Positions 1 to 10,752 of a DNA stretch of 64,000 nt are shown here, piece after piece. The notes under the pieces were generated by a model, which saw only the letters and a program-made list of their open reading frames with translations, did no database searches and was not told where the DNA came from. Location of the stretch: the NCBI GenBank assembly GCA_033239125.1, contig BSWB01000001.1, positions 140,817,981 through 140,881,980 of the forward strand. The letters are read 5' to 3'. The DNA comes from Fagopyrum homotropicum (taxonomy: Eukaryota; Streptophyta; Magnoliopsida; Caryophyllales; Polygonaceae). Both the position numbers and the translations under genes were made by a program. Position 1 is the stretch's first letter. Each line of letters starts with the position of its first letter.

Positions 1-2
1 TA

Positions 3-1771
3 GTGCGGGCACCGGAGATAGAGTCGAAGGACCTTCCACCTCACCTCAAGTATGCTTTTCTAGGAGACAACAATACCTTGCCGGTGATCATCTCTAGCAA
101 GTTGTCCGCCGGTCAAGAGGAAAAGTTGGTTAAGGTTTTGAAAGAGCACAAGACGGCTCTTGGGTGGACTATTGCGGACATCAAGGGGAGGCGAAACCAT
201 CTAGGCAACCCCAACGAAGGTTGAATCCGCCAATGATGGAAGTGGTCAAGAAGGAGGTATTGAAGCTCCTCCAAGTGGACATGATTTTCCCCATCTCGGA
301 TAGTAAGTGGGTTAGTCCAACCCAAGTGGTTCCTAAGAAAGAGGGTATCAACATGGTGGAGAATCAATACAGAGAGATGGTTCCGAGCAAAACACAAACT
401 GGTTGGAGAGTTTGCATTGACTACCACAAACTTAACACGGTAACGCGTAAAGATCACTTTCCCTTACCATTTATTGATCAAATGCTGGAACGTCTTGTAG
501 GTCACCACTACTACTACTTTTTGGATGGTTATTCGGGATATTTTCAAATAGCAATTGCTCCGGAAGACCAGGAAAAGACGACTTTCATATGTCCATTTGG
601 CACTTTTGCGTACTGCAAAATGCCATTTGGACTTTGCAATGCTACCGACACCTTCCAACGGTGCATGATAATTATTTTTTCTGAATACATAGAGAACTTT
701 ATTGAACTTTATATGGATGATTTCACCGTCCATGGAAATAGTTTTGATGCATGCCTAGGACATTTAAAACTTGTTCTTGAAAAATGTGTAGAAACTAATT
801 TAGTTCTTAATTCGAAAAAATTTCATTTCATGGTTGAACAAGGAATAGTGCTAGGACATGTGATATCCTCAAAAGGGATAGAAGTACATAAGGCAAAAGT
901 TGATGTTATTCAAAGTTTACCTTACCCTACTAACGTGCGTAAAATCCGTTCTTTTCTAGGTCATCCAGGTTTTTATCGGCGGTTCATCAAGGACTTTTGA
1001 AAGATCTCAGCGTCGTTGTGTGAGTTACTCAAGAAGGACGCCACTTTCATAGTGGATGAAGATTGCAAGAAAGTTTTCGATACTTTGAAAGCATGCATCA
1101 CTAGTACACCGATCATCCGGTCTCCGGATTGGGAGAAGCTATTTGTGATTATGTGTGACGCCAGCGATTATGTTGTAGGCGTTGTCCTAGGACAGAAGGA
1201 TGGAAGAGCATCACACATCATCCATTATGCATCCATGATGCTTAATGGAGCTCAAAGAAACTACTCCACCACCGAGAAGGAGATGCTAGCGGTGGTGTTT
1301 GCACTAGAAAAATTCAGACAATACCTCCTTGGAGTAAAGGTAATCGTATTCACTGACCATGCAACTCTTAGGTATCTCATGGCGAAGAAGGAAGCAAAAC
1401 CAAGATTAATTCGGTGGGTGCTCCTTCTAAGTGAGTTTAACTTGGAGATATGGGACAAGAAGGGGGCTGAGAACCTTGTGGCCGATCATTTAAGCAGGCT
1501 GGTAAAGGAGGAAGAAGGTCCAACCAAAGGAAGAGCCATAGTTGGAAGCTTTCCAGACGACACCTTCTACACAACCCTCTATTATGTAACCGCCCCTGCG
1601 CATCCAGAGCCCCACCCTTGCGGACAGCCGCCCCTGCGGCTCGAGCTAGGCGCCCCTGCGGATTACTTGACAGAGGTTCTATTTAAACTTCAATCCTTTA
1701 AGCCTTGGTTTGCTGACATTGTAAACTTCCTTGTTAGGGGTGAGTACCATCGAGACTTCACCAAGGCATAG
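3..1771 (+). pseudogene. F1 pol: reverse transcriptase and RNase H (broken)
   Basis: This is the RT and RNase H part of a Ty3/gypsy polyprotein. RT copies element RNA into DNA and RNase H removes the RNA strand. The N-terminal part (3 to about 185) matches the linker before RT. A conserved block of roughly 15-20 residues is then missing and the frame changes. RT follows with DHFPLPFIDQMLERL, FLDGYSGYFQI and the catalytic YMDDF near 712-726. A TGA at 998-1000 follows RFIKDF. RNase H continues in the same frame with MCDASDYVVG, TTEKEMLAVV and VFTDHATLRYL, then a TAG at 1769-1771. Between RNase H and integrase the frame runs through three or four copies of the F1 palindrome (1590-1661), read in frame as a Pro-rich linker. 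Frameshift, deletion and stops make it a pseudogene. Confidence 0.9.
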
Positions 1772-2966
1772 CGAGAGAAGGTGAAGGACGATGCAAGACA
1801 CTACGTTTGGGACGATCCATACTTTGGAAGCATTGTAGTGATCAGGTAATACGTCGTTGCATCCCGGATAATGAGGTACAATCTGTCATTACATTCTGTC
1901 ATTCTGAAGCATGTGGGGACATTTTGGGGCCAACAAAACTGCTAGGAAACTTTTAGATGTTGGATTCTTTTGGCCACACATCTTTAGAGACACTTTTGCG
2001 TTTTGCAAGGTGTGTGATAGGTGCCAAAGAGTAGGTAACATCTCTAGGAGAAATGAAATGCCTCAATCTTCTCTTATATTTTGCGAAATTTTCGATGTTT
2101 GGGGGATAGATTTCATGGGTCCTTTTCCTACTTCTTTTGGGCATACTTAAATATTACTTGCGATGGACTATGTTTCCAAGTGGGTGGAAGCAAAGGCCAC
2201 CCAAACTAATGATTCTAAAGTGGTTGTAGCATTTCTTAAGGACAATATTTTTGCAAGGTTTGGAATCCCGAAAACTTTTATAACCACACATTTTTGCAAC
2301 AAGACAGTCACCACTCTCCTTTAGAAGTACCATGTCCACCAACGAGTGTCAACAGCCTACCATCCGCAAACAAGTGGTCAAGCGGAGGTGTCCAACCGGG
2401 AAACCAAAACCATTCTAGAAAAGACGGTTTCTCCCGGAAAGAAGGATTGGAGTTTAAGGCTAAATGACGCTCTATGGGCTTACCGGACAACATACAAGAC
2501 TCCTATAGGGATGTCTCCATTCCGGATTGTGTTCGGAAAAGTTTGCCACCTTCTGGTAGAGCTTGAACACAAGGCATGGTGGGCGGTGAAAAAGTGCAAC
2601 ATGAATGTGGAGGAGGTAGGAGAGTTCCGGAAGCTTCAATAGCAAGAACTGGAGGAGTTAAGGCTCGATGCGTATGACCATGCCACTACATACAAAGAGA
2701 AGACGAAAGAGTGGCATGACCGGAAGATTCTCCGGAAAGACTTCAAAGCGGGTAACAAAGTTCTCCTTTTTCAATCTCGTTTTAAGATTTTTTCACGCAA
2801 GCTTCGCTCAAGGTTGACAGGTCCGTACGTGATAGCTGAAGTCTATCCACATGGCGCTGTGGATCTTTATGATCCACAAACGCACAAGATATTCAAGGTC
2901 AACCGACAAAGGCTCAAGCCCTACCTCGAAGGAGTGAAGAATCACCCCATTAATGAAATGGTGTAG
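1772..2966 (+). pseudogene. F1 pol: integrase (broken)
   Basis: This is the integrase end of F1 pol, which would insert the cDNA into the chromosome. The zinc-binding part is partly readable (KVCDRCQRVGNISRRNEMP near 2010-2060). The core has WGIDFMGPF with the first catalytic Asp, but the usual ISDGG segment around the second Asp reads ITTHFCN, so that Asp is lost. The region with the catalytic Glu (SGQAEVSNRETK, near 2369-2404) is kept. Stops occur near 1848, 2148, 2320 and 2640. The C-terminal part (WHDRKILRK, LTGPYVIAEVYPHGAVDLYD) runs to the TAG at 2964-2966. The missing Asp shows decay beyond simple stops. Confidence 0.87.
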
Positions 2967-3780
2967 GAGGAGGCTCAAGCAGAGAAGTAGGATCCTTGTG
3001 CTGAGCCAATGCCGTAAAATAAAGGCATTGCTCGGAAGGCAACCCGAGAAAATAAGAAGAGAAGCTTCTGTCAAGAAAACCGCCCCTACGGCCCCATGTC
3101 ACCGCCCCTACAGTGACAACCTTTCCCAGTGCCTCCCCCGGCCTTGGGTCTGCACATGCTCTATCTTTGTCCGCCCCCGCGGTGACAACCCCATGCCCCT
3201 GTGGCGGCCATTCTTGACATGCAGCCCTAGTGCCGCCCCGCCCCTGCGGATTTACCCAAAAAAGAAAAAAAAAAAGAAATCCCAAAAGACCCTACACCTA
3301 ACCTACCAACCTCTCTCCCTCATCACCTACCACTCATTCTCTCCCGATGTCTCACTCTCACAAGCCAACGCCCCCTGAGCCCTAGTTTCTCCCTCATGAC
3401 ACCCTGCTAACGGCCCTACGCCACCCTTGCAACGTTCCGGCAACACCAACCCCCACACCCCTGCGCTGCCATCCTCACTCTCTCAACCATCACCACCCTC
3501 AATCTCTCTAACCTAACCCTAAGACACTCCCCACCACCTACACTCACCTTCCACAACTCTTCACCACCACCGGCAACATTCTCCACCAGCCAGAAGCAAC
3601 CGGAAAGCACCCCAACTCCACCACCAGTGAAGCTGTCACATAATCGCCACTGTGTCTTCTCCCGCCCCTGTGCCTCACCGCCCCTGTGGATCTCACAGCC
3701 GCCCTTGCGGAAAACACAACAGAGGGTTTGTCTTCTTTCTCTGTTTTTGAGAATTCTAATTCCTTTGCTCCAACTCTATG
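2967..3780 (+). other. F1 spacer between pol and the third ORF
   Basis: I see no supportable gene here. The stretch holds stem-loop A (3031-3048), a preceding stem CAATGCC/GGCATTG at about 3008-3030, an A-rich run near 3256-3276, a pyrimidine-rich tract, and many copies of the CCGCCCCTGCGG-type palindrome (near 3080, 3102, 3172, 3235, 3460, 3663, 3678 and 3700). Open frames on either strand here look like compositional accidents of C-rich DNA. Confidence 0.6.
3031..3048 (+). promoter_or_regulatory. Conserved stem-loop A (loop AGGCAA) in F1
   Basis: The sequence is CTCGGA-AGGCAA-CCCGAG, 65 nt after the pol stop. The loop AGGCAA is identical to that in F2, F3, F4 and F5. The fourth pair out from the loop is C-G here and T-A in the other families, a compensatory change. 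The pair next to the loop is a mismatch (A, C) in F1. The function is unknown; an RNA role in expressing the third ORF is only a guess. Confidence 0.65.
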
Positions 3781-5134
3781 CATGAATGGAACCACAGAGA
3801 AAGTATAAGATGTACGACATTGAGAAGACTCGTTTCGGGATTGTGCAAGATCGGGTTGTGTATGCAACTTGATTTTTGCACATTCCGACATTGGAAAAGA
3901 TGGGCATGTTGGAGAGCATGCAATCTTTCTTCACCAACGCTAGGCTCGGGGACTTTCTGAAGAAGAGTGCTCCCACATACCCCGAGCTTAGTAGACAGTT
4001 CATTGCCACCTTCACCATGTAGAAGGAGGACCGTGTGTGTTGGGCTTTCCTTCAAGTTCAACAAGAAGAAGTACACACTTGATTACCTCCAGGTGCAGGA
4101 GGCCTTTGGGGTGACTCTCAACCCCTTTGACAAGTGGTGGGAACCCATTTCGACACCGGACCTGTGCGAGTTCTGGCAAGCTGCCACCGGTTCCGAGTTT
4201 CATGTCGGGGGTGAGTATAGCAACAAATTCACTCACCCTTGCTTGAGGCTCCTCTCCAAGATCATCATGAGTGTCTTCTGTGGACACAAGGTGGAGAACA
4301 AGGTCGCTCTTAAGGACCTTCTATTGTTGTACGCTTGCCTCCCGACGAGTGAGGCGATGCCGTATTGGCCGTACCTCTTCCTTACCGCTTTGAAGAGGAT
4401 TAGGAAGAACGAGACAAGATATATTGTTGGCGGTTGGGTGATCTCCTTGATTGCCGAGCAGGTGATGGACCTTTCTAACCTTGAGGATGGGATGGTGGTC
4501 CCATTTTATACGGAAGGTCTACTCCGGAGGTGCAAGCTTCTCAAGCGGGATGGGGAGAATCTATTTTGGCTTTCTTTTGCAGATGAGAGCCACATCACCT
4601 ACTTACCATGACCTCTACCCTTTGGAGATGAGCTCTCCGAGCTCTACATGCCAGCTGATCCGTTTGTGCCGAGGCAGCCTCAGTTGGCCATTGTGGAGAG
4701 ACATGTTGCGAGCTCCAGCCGGGCTCATTATGAGGACCACATGCCTATCCTGGATGATGAGGAGATACCTATTACAGCGGGAGATATTGTCCCCGAACTT
4801 GAGAGCCTATAGTGTCAAATTGCTGCCTTGACCACTCAGCACCAGGCTTGGCAGACCGAGTATCAGCGCACCATGCTGGAGTAGCACCAGACTTGACAGT
4901 CCAGCTTTGCCACATCCATGACCACCCACAAGATGCTTGGTAGACGGCCCAGCAACAACATCTCAGGCTCAACAGTTGGCTTGGCAAGCCAACTTTGAGA
5001 CTTCATTTGGCCGCCGGATGGACGCTCAGCAGGACCGCCTCGACGACATCTACCGCCGGCAGAAGCACTTCTTCAGCCACTTCCCTTACCCGCCGGAGCA
5101 GGTTCCGGATGGTCCAGCCGGACCGTCCCATTAG
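3781..5134 (+). pseudogene. F1 third ORF, Athila ORF-1-like (broken)
   Basis: This is a decayed form of the protein that Athila elements encode between pol and the 3' LTR. Its function is not established, though its position is where an envelope-like gene sits. The longest open piece is 3967-4611 and includes KFNKKKYTLDYLQVQEAFGV, CEFWQAATGSEF, VFCGHKVENKVALKDLLLLY and YIVGGWVISLIAEQVMDL, which fits the Athila ORF-1 family fold pattern. It shifts frame near 4612, continues with PFVPRQPQLAIVERH and stops near 4812, and a last piece (4937-5134) carries FGRRMDAQQDRLDDIYRRQ and a Pro/Tyr/Phe-rich end. The F2, F4 and F5 third ORFs end in a similar FYPFPPPP-type tail. Confidence 0.72.
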
Positions 5135-5171
5135 TGGGTATCATCTCTTTCCCTTCTCCACCATTCATTTC

Positions 5172-5209
5172 CACTTTGAGGACAAAGTGTGCTTCAAGTA
5201 TGGGGGAGG
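5172..5209 (+). promoter_or_regulatory. Stem-loop B plus first purine tract, F1
   Basis: CACTTTG-AGGA-CAAAGTG at 5172-5189 is followed by AAGTATGGGGGAGG at 5196-5209. Other families have CACATTG/CAATGTG in the same place, so the central pair is changed on both sides and pairing is kept. The purine tract resembles the one before the LTR and could be a second site for plus-strand priming. That role is inferred. Confidence 0.65.
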
Positions 5210-5735
5210 GAATACTATCTTGCATGTATAGTTTTTGAGTTTGTTTGAGTTTGTTTCATTTGTAATTCATATTCAAATTCAGTCATAAAAAAAGAGAAAA
5301 AGCCAAAGAAATTAAAAATGGCATGAAAAATCCTTGGTTAAACCGAAAACCCGAAATGACGGTTTAGGCAAAAAGAAGGTAGTCCGACCAAACTAAGGTT
5401 GGTGCAAAATGGATTTGAGGGATGTGAGAAATTAGTGAGATCATCAAGAAAAGAAGAAGAGTGGCAAGGTGAAAACACGAGAGGGCGCCTTGGAAAAATG
5501 AGCGACACCGAGTGTACGTTCTCCTTCCGACATTTGGGGGCATAAGAAGGGGAGTCATAAGGAGGTTGTCCGGGTAGGTCACTCTTTGAGCAATAAGGAT
5601 GGTAGTTTTCTCACTTTATTCTCAGTTTCTCTCTTTTTCCCTTTTTTCTTTCTTGGTTTTTCTCTTGTTTCCATTATCTATGTCTCTGCAGCATGCTTCC
5701 TGAGGCTTTTGAGTTCTAAATTGCTGTCATATGTG
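5210..5735 (+). other. F1 3' untranslated region
   Basis: This is non-coding sequence between the first and second purine tracts, A-rich at first and T-rich later. Unlike F2 to F5, I do not see the conserved ACTCGGCACC segment here. No gene is supported. Confidence 0.55.
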
Positions 5736-5772
5736 TTACTCGGGACAAGTAAAAAGTCTAAGTATGGGGGAG
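5736..5772 (+). promoter_or_regulatory. Stem-loop C and polypurine tract before the F1 3' LTR
   Basis: TTACTCG-GGA-CAAGTAA at 5736-5752 (one C/A mismatch) precedes AAGTATGGGGGAG at 5760-5772, directly upstream of the LTR start TGATAG. The tract is the expected plus-strand primer. The stem-loop sits where the other families have CTTGCTTG-GGGA-CAAGCAAG. Confidence 0.7.
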
Positions 5773-5774
5773 TT

Positions 5775-6111
5775 TGATAGGTGATGGAATCACTATCATT
5801 TTGGTTAGTTTTTAGAGTCTTTTCATTGTATTAGAGTCAGTTTGTGCTGCTAACTTCTTAATCCAGAAGAAGAAGTCAAAAAGAAGCAAAAAGAGAAGTT
5901 AGAAGCACTTGGGAGTTGAAGATCATTTACGAAGACAAGCTTCTGGTGCCACACCGCCCCCACGGAGTAGTGTCACCGCCCCTGCGGGTGACACTACACT
6001 CCGGAACGCAGCCTACGCCTTTGCCAGCACCCGGAACAAAGCTTGTCACCGCCCCTGCGCCACCCCTGGACGCCCCTGCGATGACTCACTGGAAGAAGCG
6101 AAGTCAGCGCC
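5775..6111 (+). repeat. F1 3' LTR, proximal part
   Basis: The LTR starts TGATAG just after the polypurine tract. Its first 24 nt can fold back on themselves. It contains several CCGCCCCTGCGG palindromes, one inside an 11-bp stem at 5967-5997. It stops at 6111, where F2a is inserted, and continues at 38536. Confidence 0.82.
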
Positions 6112-7396
6112 TGATAGCATGAATTATAGTCTATATTTTGGGAATCGAGGTCTACACCAAGTTTCGTTGTAATCGTAGGTAAAATGACACGTTTTGGACC
6201 AAAATAGAGCTAAAGGAGTTAAGGAGTCATTGGAGCTACATTCTGGAGCTTAAGGAGGAATTCAGGAAGCATGGAAATGGATTAAAGATTTACTTTGGAC
6301 CAAATTTGAGAAATTTCACATTCAACTGAGATTCACCTCGGTCAGCTACAATACCACCTCGACCGAGGTGATCTTGAGGAGCACCCCGACCGAGGCAAAC
6401 ACTCTGGCACGCGGCGAGATAAATTTTATTTGGCTAAGATCTTTTATTTTTTTTGGGAGGAAGATCATATATTTGTGAGATCTATTTTGAAGATAAGATA
6501 TATTTTTTTAGGATATTATCTTTCTATTATATTATTATCTTTGGAAGATAATTCTCCTATAAAAAGGGCTTGATTTTCCACAATTATGGAGGGTCGCATA
6601 CTTGGAGATTGAAGAAGCTGCAGTTAGGAGGATTCTCTGGAAGTTTGAAGGAAGATTGAAGATTAATCAAGGAAGGATTGATAGTTCAAATATAGCTTTT
6701 GAAGGAGTTTGTAAGATTTTCTTAGATTCCTTTCTCATATATTTGATTATTGCTTTCATGATGATGAGTGGCTAATTTCCTTGTGCGATTCTAGGGTGAT
6801 TGGCTGAAAGTTGTGGGAAAGACGATGATAGAATGATCTTAATCCCAATAGAACCCTGAAAGCTCGAATCTTTATCCTTAACCCTAGAACATCTCGTTCA
6901 GTCGATGAACCTCTCGGCCGGGGTGGGATTTGACTGACCGAGGTGACCTTCAGATCTGAAACTGAGAGTTAAGTGTTAGAGTTTGCCAAATCCTATTCTT
7001 ATTACACCTTTCCTGGTTCAATGCAAGGCTAGGATGAGACTTACCCGGTGATTCCTTTGTTTGTTTACCCATGATCATAAGTGTAGGTAATAAAGGTTTA
7101 TCCTTTATTGGGGTTTTAGTGTGCCTTCATCCCACCTTTGTGAGATAGCCTGAGACTTACCCGGTAAAGGTTGATTCTATCCCTTAGTTGGTGTGTTGGT
7201 TTGAGATTATAGTTCCTTTCCTTAGTACCTCGAGACTTACCCGGTAATAGAATCTTTGGTTTGGAATTGTGAGTAGTGAGACTTACCCGGTGATCTATTC
7301 CACTTTAGAAACACCTTCCCTTTGCAAAATCTCAGCTTTGTCCGCTTTCCTTTAGATTTTGAGTTGGAACCACAACTAGATGCTTAAATCCATAGA
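6112..7396 (+). repeat. F2a 5' LTR, truncated and internally deleted
   Basis: It matches the 3' LTR at 36775-38530 but lacks about 86 bp after ATTTTGGG (near 6141), about 125 bp near 6731, and everything beyond GAATTGCA at 7396. Both internal deletions have 3-4 bp of shared sequence at their ends (GGG, CCTT). Palindromes of the CCTCGACCGAGG type occur near 6335-6400 and 6900-6950. Confidence 0.85.
6558..6566 (+). promoter_or_regulatory. Putative TATA box of the F2a 5' LTR
   Basis: TATAAAAAG occurs in the middle of the LTR, and the same sequence is at 37340-37348 in the 3' LTR. The minus-strand F2b LTRs have TATATAAAGG at the equivalent place. Position and sequence fit an RNA polymerase II start for element transcription. 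This is not proven. Confidence 0.5.
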
Positions 7397-7657
7397 ATTG
7401 CACCTAAAGAGTAAGAGATGTCCTGAAAAACAAAGACACACACCAAAGAGAGATCAAAAGGGTTTTCTCCGGTTCGGGATCGAATGGAGCTAAATCCTTG
7501 CCACGAGATCTTCGCATGCACCTAAAGAGTAAGAGATGTCCTGAAAAGCAAAGACACACACCAAAGAGAGATCAAAAGCAACAAGAAAGATCTACACTAT
7601 AAACAATCACCAAAAGACTCAATCTAGACCTAGTCCCCGGCAACGGCGCCAAAAACT
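7397..7657 (-). mobile_element. Leader and gag-start remnant of a second F3 copy
   Basis: Reading the minus strand away from the F3a 3' LTR, there is another tRNA-Asp-type primer site (about 7635-7651), the F3 leader and the gag start (ATG at 7514-7516, MRRSRGKDLAPFD). It then jumps back into a repeated piece of the leader (7397-7455 repeats about 7517-7575) and ends at F2a LTR sequence. An LTR followed by a fresh primer site and gag implies a tandem LTR-shared F3 copy, most of which is deleted. The edge with F2a shares TGCA. Confidence 0.75.
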
Positions 7658-9480
7658 TGTTACGCTCAGGATGTGATACGCAATGGGTTTTAAAATTTGT
7701 AAACTCGTTATATTTCTCCTAACTCCTAGCGAACCCGCAGTGTACGGGACGTTTGTAGTAGGGATAGTATTCCGAGGTCGAACACAAAGACTAAGGTGAG
7801 ATTGATTCGATTTATGATCAAGTTTAGTGAAGATCAAGGTTGTAGAAAAGAGAAAGAAATAAAGAAATGAAAACCTCAATATTTTTGGTTGGTTTTTGGT
7901 GATCAATCAAGGATCACAAATGATGCAAAGTAAACAATCAATTAAGCTAACGAATCAACACAAACAAACAAGCTAAACACGAGATATGAATCAAAAGAGA
8001 AAAGCGGATTCTAGGGGTTGGAAGTTCTGGTTATGGCATAGGACTCAAGCTATCTAATCATCCTTGGATTAACTATGATATGTTAGGAGTGAGTGTTTCT
8101 AGATTGGGATCAATCACCGGGTAGGTCTCATGGTCCACTAGTCGGTCCCTAAGGTCTCATTACCGGGTAAGTCTCTAAGAACCTAAGGGGGTGGAATTCT
8201 ACACAAACCGGATTGTTACCTAGGGATCTAACCTATCCTTACCGGGTAATTCTCGAAAGGGTTAGTCCTAAACAACTATCCTAGCACACTTAGTCCAATG
8301 GCGGCTTATGAGGCTCACCACTACCTAGGGTTTGTCATCTTTGAAATCCAAGAGTAAGAATCACCGGGTAAGTCTCTTCTAACACTTAGTTGCTACACTA
8401 GGTCACCCTAAGGTAGATTTTACTCAACAAACACTAGGATTTCAACATTCTAACAATCTAAAGCTAGATCCATCGAACCAGGGAGAATCACGGGCTGTTC
8501 TACCAAGTCCACGGCTGTGGTCTGGCAAGAACAAACCGTGGACTCCAATAGAGGCTACGTTCAAGTAAGTGACTCATCCAAGGGCAAATCTAAGTCCATC
8601 CTATCATAGTCCTAGCCATAACCATCCTTTCCTTACCCTAGAATCACATCTATTTAGCCTACAACATTCATCATAACAATCGAAATCATCAAACATAAAA
8701 TCATGGTTTCCATTTGCAAGATAATGAAGAGAAAGATATAAGCAAGTGAAGTAGACAAAACCAAGCTGAAAGTAAGATTAAAATGACTCACAACCCTTCC
8801 AAAAGAAGGTTTAGATGGTTCATACAATCTCTAGAAATCGATTCCGAAATTTTTCACTACAAAAGCTATCAAGGTCTAACAATGGTGTGTTCTTCTCCTT
8901 CCTCTCAAATGGAGTTCTTCTTCCGCCTCCAATGGTAGCTTCCCTCCTTAGAGAATCTTCTTGTTTTGGTAGTGAATGTGGAATTGGATGGTGGAATGGA
9001 AGATGAAAGATGCTTCTCTCAGCCAATGCAGGACCACTTTTATACTACAACTTTGCAAGAGCTGGCCAAGAGATCGTGGCACAGCTGTCACAACCGCCTG
9101 GCAAGAACCACGGTTGGTTCCACGGCCGTGGTCCTTCAGTGAACCATGGTTTGGTGCTTCAGCGTTGCCTTGGTTCATTAAGCTTTGATTTGGTGCATGG
9201 CTTGTGTTGGCAAGGTTCCATGAGTCCTCCTTAGCCCTTAGCTTGCATCCTAATGAGTCTGAGGGTGTATCATCTAGATAAACGATCCTCAAACGTATCG
9301 TTTAAGCTCCTAATTCTCCCAAAATACCTACAAAGCAATGTAAGAGTCGATGTAGACGTCTATCTCGACAAAATACGTGAATTGAGTGCAAACGTCGTGA
9401 ACTAGTGCTAAACCATGCATGAATGAGTGAGAAGTCTATCTAAATGACTACCTAAACCTAAGTCATAAATCGTGTTATCA
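7658..9480 (-). repeat. F3a 3' LTR
   Basis: Bounded by TG...CA and flanked on the inner side by the polypurine tract (9487-9496 on minus). It matches 17043-18866 closely. It contains CCACGGCYGTGG palindromes near 8512 and 9120 and repeated ACCGGGTAAGTCTC segments. A TATAAAAG on minus lies near 9037-9045. Confidence 0.9.
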
Positions 9481-9486
9481 AAAATA

Positions 9487-9520
9487 CCCCATACTTAAGG
9501 TTTGCTCGTCCCCGAGCAAA
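9487..9520 (-). promoter_or_regulatory. Polypurine tract and stem-loop C, F3a
   Basis: On minus, TTTGCTCG-GGGA-CGAGCAAA (9501-9520) is followed by AAGTATGGGG (9487-9496) and then the LTR. Two pairs of the stem differ from F2 (CTTGCTTG/CAAGCAAG) on both sides, which supports an RNA fold. GGGA fits the GNRA loop pattern. Confidence 0.72.
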
Positions 9521-10734
9521 TTCCCAACTCTAGACTAAGATATCATGATTCATGTATGCAGAAAAATGGCAAAATCTTTTTGGGTTTGTGCTTCTACTAT
9601 TGGATCACCTTCATAGTCATGTTTCGTGGCAACGGATAAGCAATCATGTATCAAATAAATGAAGTCACGGAAAGACAATTTTACTTATCTCTAAAGCATG
9701 CTTGAAATGTAAAAATGAAGAAGTCAAGATGATCAAGAGCATATCCAATCTAAATTACTAAGTCTTACAAACATGCAAATAGGTCATAAGGTCTTATGAA
9801 ATAAAAGGCCAAGAAACGTGGTGATTAGGTGGGGATTTTTCTAGGCTATGTGATGCTAATCCGGGAATGGAACTAACTTCACAATTTTGTCCTCGACCAA
9901 CTTCCCTCAAGTGTATATTTTCTCCATCTTTTCTTTCTTTTCTTTTTCTTTCACTTATTTTTGAGACAATGGCATTGGTGTACAAAAGCCGAAACCTTGG
10001 TGATTAGCCATCCTCGGGCTTTTTCTATTTTTCGAGGTGCATCCACACCGGGCACACATACCAAAGCTCGTTAGGACTATCGGTTTATTTGACTTTGGCA
10101 AGGCACCAACACCCGATTATGTGAAGTGTGCCGAGTTACTTGTCATTTAAACCAATGTCCCCAAACCTATATTTTTGTCTACACTTTCACAACAAATTCA
10201 GCATTTTATTCATGACATTCTTTCATCAACATCTTCACCCCACACTTGCTTTTCACACACATCAACACACTAACATGCTCCTATTCCCGGATGGGTCAAA
10301 AGAGGTCAATTTTTATATCAATTGAGGTGCTCCAAACATCATGATCGAGATGAGAAGGATAGAGAGATGAATTGCCTCATTCATTCCTAGATGGTGTGCA
10401 AGAACTAGCATGTAATTTCGACCTTCAACACTCAATCCATTCTAGGCAAGCATCATGATCACGAATCATTCATGGAATTCAAGAGAAGTACTTCAAGTCC
10501 ACATATGCATTCATCAATTTAACACATAAGGTCATCCATAGCCAATCCATAAGACAAGATTCATCATTAGGGTCATATCCAAGCCTAGAAAGCACAAAAT
10601 TTTTTTTTAAATTTTCTGAATTTTTATGTGATTTTCGAAATGGGTATATACAATGCAAGACATGTGATAATATTAAACTATCCTAGATGCTAATCATGCA
10701 AAGGATCATGCAAACCCCACCCCATACTTAGAAA
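9521..10734 (-). other. F3a 3' untranslated region with conserved segment
   Basis: About 1.2 kb without a gene. Around 9985-10150 it carries a diverged form of the segment shared with F2, F4 and F5 (on minus: ACTCGGCACACTTCACATA, then CTTGCCAAAGTC and a CCTAACG block). The rest is A/T-rich and matches F3b at 58430-59629. Short open frames are not supported. Confidence 0.65.
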
Positions 10735-10752
10735 CACATTGTCCCCAATGTG
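10735..10752 (-). promoter_or_regulatory. Stem-loop B, F3a
   Basis: On minus, CACATTG-GGGA-CAATGTG, followed by a TAAGTATGGGG purine tract at about 10720-10730. F3 has no third ORF, yet this module that follows the third ORF in other families is kept. Confidence 0.7.

Noticed and set aside
2950..3285. Open minus-strand frame in the F1 spacer
   Set aside because: It is made by C-rich palindromes and a run of A, has no family match I recognise, and lies opposite the pol end.
3416..3891. Overlapping minus-strand frames rich in Val, Gly and Arg
   Set aside because: Composition of the C-rich spacer read backwards; the plus strand has the third ORF starting nearby.
8101..8380. Regular repeats of ACCGGGTAAGTCTC in the LTRs, considered as a CRISPR-like array
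   Set aside because: Spacing is irregular, repeats are short and imperfect, and they lie inside plant LTRs of several families. They are a shared LTR feature and not an array.
8815..9292. Frames inside the F3 LTRs, repeated at 18201-18678 and 57897-58248
   Set aside because: They repeat only because the LTRs repeat, differ by frame changes between copies, and show no protein family.
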